Positions 1 to 10,620 of a stretch of DNA of 64,000 bases are shown here, in pieces. The notes below the pieces were generated by a model, which saw nothing but the letters and a program-made list of their open reading frames with translations, did not search any database and had not been told where the DNA came from. The stretch covers positions 16,335,676 through 16,399,675 of the forward strand of contig CM049311.1 in the NCBI GenBank assembly GCA_026874595.1, read 5' to 3'. The stretch comes from Sipunculus nudus. Lineage: Eukaryota; Annelida; Sipuncula; Golfingiida; Sipunculidae. The translations under genes and the position numbers were made by a program. The first letter of the stretch is position 1; the number at the start of each line of letters is the position of its first letter.

Positions 1-185
1 GGGGAGCAATGCTACGGGAACTCGCCGTAAAACTGTGTAATCCCTGGGCCTCCGTGTATCTCTCGACCATTTCCGCCAAGCTATTTATATTGCGTCCTTG
101 TCCCTGTTTCAAGAATGCTGCGAGATCTTTGCTGCAACAGTTCAAATACCTTTTTGCGCATCAGCAAGTCTACCAACAGGTTGAA
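1..185 (-). pseudogene. Ty3/gypsy gag remnant (edge of window)
   Basis: Read on the minus strand, an open frame runs out through the window edge with CSKDLAAFLKQGQG followed by SLAEMVERYTEAQG. This is the pattern of the C-terminal helical part of gypsy gag (short Cys/Leu helix, then LAE.aE.Y.eA). A frameshift lies near 150-160. The zinc knuckle and pol would lie to the left, outside the window. It cannot belong to the copy at 2.3-3.6 kb, because gag would then be downstream of integrase. Confidence 0.5.
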
Positions 186-299
186 GTCATCGCCTATACC
201 TACCATCTCAATCCAATGGTCAAGGTATCAACTGAGCCCTACCTCGAACTGACAGGGAATTTGTCTGGCCTACAAGTACGAATCTTGTTCCTTTAACCT

Positions 300-1390
300 A
301 CCTAAGTTATCCGGTAATGCTTTACACTTTCGCTGCCTATGACGAGTATACTCGTTATATTTTCTGATTCCCCCAGTGCCTATGTCGGGTATACTCGTCA
401 TGAATTTATCAACAATTTTCAGTAAGAAATCTCATAAATTTATCAATAAACTCTGCGCAGGTGAGTAGTAGTTCATTTATAAATTGGTTTCTTGTCAAGA
501 AATAGTAAAATTTGTAATTCATCAGTAGGCTTGATAACTCCAAAGCAAGAAAGGTTTTGGGAGCGTAAAAAAATCCACGGCTCTCGTCCTTTACCATGAA
601 TAAGTCCATGACCCGCTGTAGGGTAAAATTGATACCGTGTAGGAGTCTTCTTCCTTAGAATCAAACGATAGCGAGGACCGCATAAAAATCTGTCTAGTTT
701 TATATTTGGGCGTATTTTGGCCACTTACTTTCGCTGGTGAGGCGGATGTGTGACAGATCGCACCTTAGGTGTGAACTCGAGATAGCGAGGCGTGAAGTTA
801 TTCAGGTTTATTGCCCCGCGATTTATTGTTGTTACGATTTATAATGTTGCGCAATCAACAACAATAGGGCGCGTGCCACTTGCCTGACACACTGATCGGC
901 AGGGTAATCAGAACGCGGCTGCATTTTATTGGTTTGGCATTTTTGGAGCTAGCTCACGTGTCCTATACATTTAGAGATAGCAATATGCTTGTGTAAGTAC
1001 CTTCGCCAACAAGTGCATGTAAATTGTAAAATTCTGAAAGCAAACTCGGACGATCACTTGTGGAACATGTTGGCCCTTTAGTATACCGACAGTCCCAACC
1101 CACTTTGGAATTCACCATATGCACCCTCGACGTATGAATTTCAGACAATTCATGATAAAGTATTATATCATAAGCCCTAGAGTTGATCATATTAGGTTAC
1201 ACTTTGATCATACGCAATTTTTGTATAATTCCCGGCTTCGTTTGACGGTGACAATGACGAGGTCCGTTGTATCATGCTATCGCCTCGGTATGTAAATAAC
1301 TCTCGGACTGTGTGTAATAAAAGGTAATACAATTTTGAGAATTATAATGATTGGTAGAATCTGTTTGTTCGTTATGAAAAGCAAAATAGT
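300..1390. other. No gene seen
   Basis: Short frames on both strands have no recognisable motif. The composition is mildly less AT-rich than the rest. It may be degraded retroelement or LTR sequence, but no paired LTR was found. Confidence 0.3.
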
Positions 1391-1394
1391 AATT

Positions 1395-1525
1395 TTTTTT
1401 TTCAGTTAAAATACAAGTTTATAAAATGAAAGAAAAGAAAAAAAAGCAAAGGCTGAATCGAACTTGCGCGGATTTCCGTCGCGCGTTACTTGACCTACTA
1501 CATAAACCCTGAGTCATCTTTCCAC
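1395..1525 (-). mobile_element. tRNA-derived SINE head or tRNA pseudogene
   Basis: On the minus strand a Pol III type A box (GTAGGTCAAGTAACGCG, about 1484-1500) is followed by CGGAAATCC and a B box-like AAGTTCGATTCAGCC (1451-1465), then T-rich runs acting as terminator or tail. The spacing fits a tRNA-like head. No complete cloverleaf could be confirmed by eye. Confidence 0.45.
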
Positions 1526-1770
1526 ACGTGTAATGGTAAGTTTATAGCAATCATAAACCATAATAAGACACAAACCCTCACGAGTTCTACCATATTGATG
1601 AAGTGACATTAGAACCTTGATGATCATACATGATAATAACTGTGACGTTTTATAAATCTTCATCTATTATTTCAACTAATATATCGAAGGTCGATCCGAG
1701 TGTGTATAGGAGTCGCTATTGCATGACCGCTGGACTTTCCCGGTCCTGGTGTAAACATATGAATTCTTTC

Positions 1771-1773
1771 TCA

Positions 1774-1805
<32 letters not shown>

Positions 1806-1858
1806 CTCTCTCTCTATATGTATATATATATATAAATTATATATATGTATATATATAT
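1771..1858. repeat. (CT)n then (TA)n microsatellite
   Basis: A CT run followed by TA-rich imperfect repeats. The open frame across it (Ser/Leu run) is a by-product. Confidence 0.9.
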
Positions 1859-2325
1859 GCATGTGCGGGCGTATCTTTGTTTGTGTGCGCTTGTTTCCTT
1901 TGAAGTCCTTTCTGTCTGTAGGCCTAATTAGCTAATTAGGCTGAAAAGGGTTATGACAAAGGTTCTGTGCAAAACACCTCAGGCAAGTTTTATGGCCCTT
2001 GGACCAGGTGGACTTCACATCATCGTTATCAGCTTTTCCCACCTAGAACTTACTCACCCGGACCTCCCCGAGACTGTTGCAGGCCCTGGCACCTGGGGAA
2101 TATTTGGCTGGGCAGCGAACTATTTTTATCTTATCGTAGTCCATGGCGTCACTTACTGGTAACTGCTTGTAGGTATCAAGCGTTTTACTACGCAACAAAG
2201 GACTTAAATACAAAAATAGTTTTGACACAGCGCTAAACGCCCAAAACGCTCAAGAAACGAGTCTAGCTTATCGTGCTGCTCATCAAGGAAGTTTGAGTTT
2301 CAGGACCGATTCCTTACTTTCACCC

Positions 2326-3646
2326 TCATTGCTCGCACTGGATGCTGATCTCAACTTCAGCACCTTTACCTCGAACATACGCCGTTGCTTCAGCGACTTC
2401 TTCAGTCGTTATACCCTTAAGCGCGACTGCTTCGGGGTCCCGCGTGGAAAAGTCAACAATGGTCAGTATATACCTGTAACCACATCTTTGGAATGGAATT
2501 TGTATGACAGGCAGTTTACCCAAGGGCGCTTTTGATACTTTTTCTTTAGCGATCGTACGCTGGCATATGTCACAGCACCTGCAGAAATTTGCAACATCCT
2601 CCATAATCCCTGGCCAGTAAAACTGGGTAGTGATCCTCTCTTTTGTCTTAGTAATACCCTGATGCCCTGCAGAGACTCGTGTGCTAATCGCATGACGTGC
2701 TCTCGGTGCTTCTTGGTAATACTAACAGGCTAGGCCCTATTAATGAGTCAGGATTTTCATGATCCCTACGTTGGCGACATAACCAGCCATAATTGATAAG
2801 CCACATATTTTGTGCGCTTGTCATCATCGGGGCGTTCAGCCTTTTCCCACAAATGAGCTATAGAAGGATCTTGTTTCTGAGCGAAAGCTGAATCTACAGG
2901 TTCAACTTGTTGTAAAGACTTTATGGTTTTCAGGGGCTTTACGGGTTGCCGGACTTTTTCTGGCTGGGCCCTAGTGATGACTGCCTGAACCTGCGGGTCG
3001 GGGAGCTTATCAGGTGTCCACAATTTGTCTGGATTATTTGGGCCTGTAGAACCAGGGACATCACCAATAATAAGGTCATATATTGTGTCACACACAGTGC
3101 TTCTACAGGTCCGACCAGGAAACGGGTATCTACCTCTACCCTAGCAATTGCGAACTTCCTAACTGTTCCTTCGATAAGGACTACCGTTTGTTTTATCATC
3201 GCCATCTGATCTGAATTGACCAAGTCTGCTATGACCACTATAGAGCTACAGCCTGTGTCTCTCAGGTTGGACACATCACACCTGCGTTTGTTTAGTCTAC
3301 GCCGGGTAACAGGCATTTGCAGATCTACTTTACGGCCCTGATTTAAGGCCATATTTAAGAAATTCAACTCGTGGCCACACTTCAAAGTTAAGTGATCAGT
3401 ATGATCTACACAACACTTTTGCAGACCCACAGTAACAAATGCTGCCGAAGGTTCCGGGTTTGGGACTGACTCATTCGAGGTTTCCTGACTGGACCCTATC
3501 TCACTATAGAAGCTACAAAGAACGCGTTGACTCACACGCACGCACGAACGCACTGAGGGGCACAGGTACCTCACGGGGAAGCAAAAATGGCAGAGTGTAC
3601 AGGGAAGCTTCGCTCGTCCAGGAACAGCAACGATGGCAGTATTCAA
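2326..3646 (-). pseudogene. Ty3/gypsy pol fragment: protease then integrase, broken
   Basis: Read from high to low coordinates: a pre-protease segment (TLKCGHELN, about 3363-3394), an aspartic protease active site (LRDTGCSSIVV, about 3235-3270), and the protease end (YDLIIGDVPG, about 3040-3080) in a different frame. Then come a 350 bp linker and the integrase HHCC zinc region (CRCCDICQR, about 2560-2590) with the core start (YRYILTIVDF). There are frameshifts near 3090 and 2600. An in-frame gap removes the segment carrying the first catalytic Asp, and the second catalytic Asp region is not conserved. No reverse transcriptase lies between protease and integrase. No LTRs were seen. Confidence 0.75.
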
Positions 3647-4058
3647 TTCGAAACGTAAGCTTTAAGAATTTTTACAGCTATCGCTGCTTTATAAATATAG
3701 AAAATTTGCCCAAAAGATATTTTACTGAACCATTCATGGGCTATTATTCATTGAAACAAACAATACTGTGAATAGACTTGCCTCGTGCCTTCTTCATTGA
3801 TGGAAAACCCATACCCGTGAATTACATATATTATCATTTTTTTCATATTATCATTATAGTGCTGTTAAACTTAAGCTGCAAAGATAATATATATAGGGAA
3901 AATTGCGGAACTGTTCATTTTGTGTTTCACGTGACTTATTGAACACATGGTTCACCAAAGCTATGGGCTTAATTATCGGACGCAAAATGACTGCTCTCCC
4001 GGGTTTACTATTTCCTTATTGTTAGAATAAATTTCAAGAGGGGTTGGGTAGGTATAGG

Positions 4059-4062
<4 letters not shown>

Positions 4063-4118
<56 letters not shown>
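4063..4118. repeat. (TA)n microsatellite
   Basis: Uninterrupted TA repeat, about 56 bp. Confidence 0.95.
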
Positions 4119-4119
<1 letters not shown>

Positions 4120-4812
4120 CCTTTTCGTTTGAGTTATTAAATTTAAAAAAAAAACATTTTTTCTAACTCCAAAGATTTGGTTTTGTGCAGTTTCTTACCG
4201 GATGATGTTCTCGTGACACTTTACCTCATTACAATTGTTTACTTATTATTAATATTTCGTTAAAAAATACATACACTTTACATTTATAGGCCAAAGTGAG
4301 CAGCCAATAAGATGTTGACCAAACACTTTAGACCTGACCTGATACACGGGTAAACCTAGCGTAGACGGGTTTACTAAACAGCAGCTAAACTTGTGATTGG
4401 GTTTATGTTTGTCACAGATTTCGAATGTTCACTCTCGGCAAGGTCATCTGGTACCAGATAAAGCAATGACACTGGAAAAATAATTAAAAAAAAATACTCA
4501 GTGACACGGTATTTCGCAGGTGTTCAATACAAAAACAGCTTACTGAAACAAGTACCACTGATGTCGAAACGAGCCAAACAATGGACAAAGGCATCGAAGA
4601 ACAGTAGTCATCGCATATTCCAAACTTGAGCTCTCTCACGAATCGTTGCTCAAAGAAGACAAAATAAAGTAAATTTTCAATTGCAATGTGTGTAAAGTTT
4701 TTACCTGAAGGTGAATACATTTTGTTTGGTCTAATTTATATGCATGTTTGCTTATTATGAGCCTGTAAGAAAGTGAAATTTGCCTTGCCCCCCCCCCCCC
4801 CATTCTGTTGTC

Positions 4813-5144
4813 ATTTTATTACAAATATTAAAAAAAAAATAAGAAAGTACATCACATGTATTCTGTTAATATGAACTATTTACAAACATTGGGCCAAACA
4901 AATTTGCAGTACTCTTCGAAATGTTTTTTACACATGTAATGGTTCGTTCAATATAGGCACCTTATCATCAATTTTGTACCCTTTCTATATTATCACTCAT
5001 CACTTTTTTTTGGTACAACGGCCATATCGCTGGCCATTTCTTTGTGTCGCTGGTCATACTTTCTTGCAAACCAGTTCTACTCCTGGGGCAGAACTGATGA
5101 TGGGTGATGTACTTTCTTATTTTTTTTAATATTTGTAATAAAAT
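4813..5144. mobile_element. Inverted-repeat element (MITE-like)
   Basis: ATTTTATTACAAATATT...AAGAAAGTACATCAC (4813-4855) recurs inverted at 5104-5144, enclosing about 250 bp with no gene. The poly-C run at 4790-4801 lies just outside. No clean target-site duplication is visible, so the class is unknown; a foldback or MITE is likely. Confidence 0.5.
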
Positions 5145-5236
5145 AACCTTATCATGAACTGTTGTAATGAACGTGTGTAACAGAGCGGAAAGTTGTGGTC
5201 ATCGCGAATGTTCAGGACGAACTGTCCAGGAGTTTC

Positions 5237-5646
5237 AGACCAGCACTGACTCTCCGTGTAGGCAGTTCGTCTACAGATATTTCTTATGTTCAGGTAGGCC
5301 TTTTTTAAAGTATCTTACTAAGTCATAAAATAGCGACTAAAGGTCAATTTATTATTCAAGAAGTAGTCCCTACTATTCAAAGAAATATTATATACTAATG
5401 TTTATGCTTCTGTAAGCATTTTTATTGAAGGAATTACTGTTGGAACTACTTGTTCATAAAAAGTTCAAATACGAAGTATTTAACCGTCGATAAAGTATTT
5501 AGTGACACACTAGTAATTAGTGGCTAGTACTTTAGGTATATTCATATTATTACCTACGTATATTTCTTGTTAAATTGGTCTGTATAAAGAGACCAGCGCT
5601 GACTCTCCGTGTAGGCAGTTCGTCTACAGATATTTCTTATGTTCAG
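5237..5646. repeat. 57-bp direct repeat pair (5237-5293, 5590-5646)
   Basis: Both copies start AGACCAGC and run through CTGACTCTCCGTGTAGGCAG and TTCGTCTACAGATATTTC to TTATGTTCAG, with a single visible mismatch (A/G at base 9). The first copy is followed by GTAGGCC, the second by TTCCAGCGACAG and an AATAAACC-containing stretch. They could be ends of an LTR-like or transcript-derived repeat; not classified. Confidence 0.6.
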
Positions 5647-5859
5647 TTCCAGCGACAGTAACCTGTATATACTGCACCCGCACTGTGTAAATAAACCGTC
5701 ATGCACAGCAACCTGGTTTCTCTGATGTATTCGCTCTCCAATAAAAGAACTTGACAAGAAAGTGGACCCAAATACAGACTAACCGACGGACCACTGTTAT
5801 ACACACTTTACACATGTACAGACAATTCTGAAGGAATTAACTAAATGTAAGGCAGCTTT

Positions 5860-5860
<1 letters not shown>

Positions 5861-5952
<92 letters not shown>
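5861..5952. repeat. Compound (CT)n(CA)n(TA)n microsatellite
   Basis: Successive CT, CA and TA dinucleotide runs. Confidence 0.95.
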
Positions 5953-5954
<2 letters not shown>

Positions 5955-5959
5955 AATCA

Positions 5960-7970
5960 AGTAGAGGGCTGTTTTTGTACAGCGTCGTACGAGGGACACT
6001 TTCAGATACACAGTCAGGTGTCTAAGGACAAGATCATTCCACAGTTAACGATAACCTTAGTGTTATTTTCCTAGGGATCACGTTGTTTCTTTAGGAAAAA
6101 CGTAATTGACGACGGGACATATAAAACTATTGGACCTTTTGCAGATCTTAATTGGAAAAAATCAGTCTAATCTGTTTTTTTTGTGATACGTGTGTGCGGA
6201 CCGTTAAAGACACAAGGGATAGGTCAAATGACATCGCTATAGGTGAAGCTCGGTTTGTTTCTTTAACAGCCTAGTTCAGCATACGAATAACTGGTGAAAA
6301 CAAAAGGGAATTAAACCGTTGTGAACCTTGGCAGATTCTAGCCACTAAAATGGAAAATTTATCATTTTTCTTCAAGGTTTTATCGGGAAATTCATTCCTC
6401 AGCATAGATAGTCAATAATACCACTTTATTTCAGCAATACCTGGCAGTCAAAGAAGTATTTAACCATCAAGGTCTAATTAAAATATCATAAGGTCAAATA
6501 ATATCAAATATAGTTTTATATAAAAGTTTATTTTTTGGTGTGGACATTCTTTCCTCAACATAAAAGTCAATATTGCTTCTATATTTCAGGAACGCCTGGT
6601 AGCAAATGTCAAGATCATAAGGTCAAGTGTGTTAAAATTTAATTTGATTTTTTTCTCAATATTTTTAAAAAAGGGTAAGTTTTTCATAGAAATTGAGTAT
6701 TTTTTAAATATATTTTTATACACATGGGATAAATGGAAAATATTCAGGATTTCGTAAAAAAACCCAGTAATTATTCAGTGATAATTGCTATTTTCGGGTT
6801 TTAGCCATGGAAACATTATATATTCATATGACATTAGGTTCTTAAGTAATCTTTATCTTATCTAAAGTGGTTTAAATGAGTATATGGATGGTTCTACAGA
6901 GGCGTTTTTTTAGTAAAGCTGAATCATCTCAGTGTGAGGACAGGGCATGACTTTCGTTTGTCTGTCGTCTATTTAACAGAGGATAAAAGGTAAATGTAAG
7001 ACCTAGGGAATTAAAACTGACCTTACAAGGCCGGGTGATAGGAACTTCAATTTAGAGTACTCCATACTAGTCCATACATTTACGTCCATGTGCTCTGATA
7101 TATCTCTGCTGGATGGAAATTATGTCCACGTGCCGAAGGATCATTCAATGTAGAACCTGTCGCAACAAGCTACCTCATCTGAAATGACAAGGGTCAAGTA
7201 ACCATGACATGTAATGTTCCAGCCAGCGGGGCCAAGTCAGTCAGAGCATCTCGTGATTGATAGGTATTGTACCCCAGACCTTGCAGGGAGTCCCACGCGC
7301 TGTGTTCAAGTTGACACCTGTGATCAGGCCCGGTTCACTCTTTTAACACACGTTTTCAGGAGTAGCAAACGATTTCAGGACCATATTCTGGCAGGTTCTT
7401 ATTCTAATTTTTTGGGTTGATACAACATGCTTTGTAGGTGGTTAAGCCATACTAGTGAATTAACCTTGATCCGCAATGATTTTAAATCCCCGTAATTGTT
7501 TGATAGCTGAAGTATAGTCAGTTTGTACATGTGATATACCGAAATAAAAGACAACGGACACCCAAGACTACTTAATACATAATGAAAATGTAAAATAATC
7601 TACTCGGAAGACACTTATAGAAGGGTTATGTGCATACGAGAGGATTTCTACTGTCTTTATTATATTCCATCAATACATGAAAGACATTTCCAGGTAAAAT
7701 TTATACATATTTTGCATTGGGTACTAGTGGTTTTATGGCAACTTGAAAAGTACTTGATCCCGAGTCTGGTAACGCCTTTTAAAAAAATAAGTCAAAAATT
7801 CTTTTGACCTGTTTTAGCCCTAATAATGAACTGTTTCAGAGATGCCAAGTTGAATGAGCTTAAAAACATGAAATTTAATACTCTTGTGGAAATCTGTAAG
7901 AATAAGCTAACCCGATATTTCAAATCTAGAAATAAAATGTTTCAATCTGGTCATTAAAGGAATCATTGTG
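5960..7970. other. No gene seen
   Basis: AT-rich, stop-rich in all frames. The 68-codon frame at 7214 has no recognisable motif. Confidence 0.4.
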
Positions 7971-7989
7971 CATTAGGATTATGTCTCAA

Positions 7990-8960
7990 ACACATCAGAT
8001 CATAACCGAGTAGAAGTAAAGTTCACCTTCAATATGCCTCCTTTCATACCAAAATGTAGGCAAATATTTATATGGAACAGAGCACATAATAATTTTTATA
8101 AACGGACCCTAAGTGGGTTGCTTCAGGAATGTTATATGTTGAATGCTAGTATTAGGGACTGTTCTAAAATCTACACGTATGCTAATAATATTATAAAATA
8201 TGATTATAGAGGATTTTTGGACTGTATACTTCGGACTTACTTTTGTTATCATAAACGTCCGTATTGGGATTCAGGGCTGAAGGAGCTCACAATAAACAGA
8301 GGGAACTGAAGATTCAACGAATTAACCATGGGTGTTGTAAAGTTGTTTTAAAAATAGTGGGGGAAAACGGGAACCAATGCCGTTATTTCTTCAAATCGCT
8401 AGAATACAGTACCCAGGCAAAGTTGACATATTAATGGAAAACGCATTTTATGCTTAATGAATCAGATAATGACTTTGTTAAATTTGATAACACTTTTTAT
8501 CATAATACTAATTAAAGGGTAGGTGAGTTGAATGTGAATATGTCCAACACATAGACCCAACCTGACCCGATGACCAGTGAGGAATTAATCGACAACTTTC
8601 TAATGGTAAAGCTGGGGATATGATATGTTAACATATGAACACTTTAAAAAGAGCCGGGATGGATCTGCTTTTAGAAGTAAAGTTATATGGTTCAATCCTT
8701 CATAATGTTTATATTCCTATATCATTCAAACACAGCCTCACAATCCCTATCTATGAATGTAATAAATACCTAAAAACAAAATTGATTCATATAGAGGGGT
8801 AACCGTCGTGCCAGTTATAAAATAATATTAGAGAAAGAACCATGGGAAAGAATCAAGTCGTGGATAAATGAAAGGGGTTTCCTAATCATCAACCCTTTGC
8901 ATAACATAACTGCTAAATTTCACTTAAGAAATACAGATATATGGCAGACGTTATAGGGTA
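7990..8960 (+). pseudogene. Decayed LINE: endonuclease end, linker and RT start
   Basis: In one frame TSDHNRVEVKFTF (about 7990-8030) matches the C-terminal SDH motif of APE-type LINE endonucleases. It is followed by FIWNRAHNNFYKRTLSG and, near 8250, KRPYWDSGLKEL, the W-rich motif typical of the endonuclease-RT linker. Further on, SILHNVYIPISFKHSLTIPI (about 8690-8755) and, in another frame, NKIDSYRGVTVVPVIK (about 8775-8820) are classic RT signatures. Many stops and shifts separate them. The clade is not assigned. Confidence 0.6.
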
Positions 8961-10379
8961 CAAATCAAGATGTTAATAGGTTAGTATGAACAAAAGAGAC
9001 ATTTTTAGACATTCTACTTTGCGCAGAATAGTAAAATTTAAAAAAGAAATGATGTGAGGTATTGTGCCTTAATTTGTGAAATTTCAAGTTATGTTTCTGG
9101 GGGATAAAAACAATTAAAATCCAAGTGATGGCCGGGTGATCAATTATAATCTATTCTGGTCGGGAATTTTGATACTTAAATGCATACAGAAATTGACCTC
9201 GTCATTCTCAAGGGAATCAACGAAAATTGTGAGTGAAAAAAATGTAATCTAATATGCTAAATTTTAAGGTTTAGGATAAAATACTCTAACAGGTATTGTC
9301 TCAAAGTGATGTTGTTTCTGCCTTTGGTTAAGTGCGGTTGAGACAGTGCTCGGCGATCAGGCGTTATATCTTTTCTCTCAAAACTTCAAAGTTTGCACAA
9401 AGAATTCACAACTGACATGCACTTGCTTGCGAAGACAATTACGCATGTCTATTTGTATATATTAATGTATAAGAAACATAAAGTATTGGGCGTATTCGGC
9501 AAATATTTAACCTTTATTGTTGTGGGTATACTAATACAGTCTTGCCATGAATTTGTGTGGTGCACATTTACTTACATCTTGATTAAATTATTTAAAGTTT
9601 AACTAGATTTCTGATTGATTTTATATAAAATAGGAAAAGTGAGGCTTCAATTTTTGTTGCCCCATTCATAAATCCGTTGAAGGATTTTACTTGACACACG
9701 TTAAACTCTCGTTTGGTGTTTTTTTAATAATAAAAAGAATTTATGTTTGCGTCAGAATTTTATATATTACATGTATTTGATACATACTATGATATTTTAT
9801 CCTATAAGTTTAATCCTTAGTGAGTAAAAGAGTGTATATGTGTTTATTAAAAAAAGTCTTTATAATGAAGTTAGCGCCATTAGGATTAGGAAAATAAATG
9901 TTGAACACAAAACCTGCATGTGGTACAGATAAGATATCTACAAAACTTCAAAGTGAAGGTAATATTGTAATTTGTATCTTTGAAATATCAAATGATGGCA
10001 TGAATACATGCTGGGGAAGGCATTAGGTAAAATTAAGGATATGAGCTTGTCTTTAGACACCTGGCAATATATAATATATCATGACAATCTCTCAACTTTA
10101 ATTATTTAGTAGTGCGCCCGTAAAAGAACAACCTTCTATACGGATGATTTTGATATACAAGACCATATTTTAAATGAGAGAGAAAGGGAAATATGTTGCC
10201 TGACAGTCAACATCAAACTATGTCGGGCAAGTGTAGGATATATCCGCGATCAAAGGTTTTCCAAAATTGCCTTCACACATATGTTTGAGTCTCACTAAAC
10301 ACAATACATAGGGGAGGAGCAAAACATATGGCAAAAAGCACGGGATATTTTCACCACATCCCCTCGCACCCATCAATAA

Positions 10380-10620
10380 TGTGAGGGCCCTGCAGGTTTA
10401 ATGTGGAAACTGTGGCAAACAGTCATTTGTGAAAGAGCCTTACGATGGTTCTTTCATTTTATGACCCAGCAATGTGAGGGATATACACATAACCGAAAGG
10501 TGAAGTACGTCGTGCCTGGGTTAGCAGTCACTGATGTTAAATGTACACTTTGTAAAGCATAAACAATTGAGGCGATCAGGTCCACCAAAAAATATTTAAA
10601 CATTCTTAAGAATGCAAAAT
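10380..10620 (+). pseudogene. Possible LINE C-terminal zinc-domain scrap
   Basis: GLMWKLWQTVICERALRWFF followed by VTDVKCTLCKA and TIEAIRS resembles the W..L..R.L.W......C..C pattern after LINE RT domains. A stop interrupts it. It could be the 3' part of the LINE at 8.0 kb; about 1.4 kb of unreadable sequence lies between. Confidence 0.3.
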
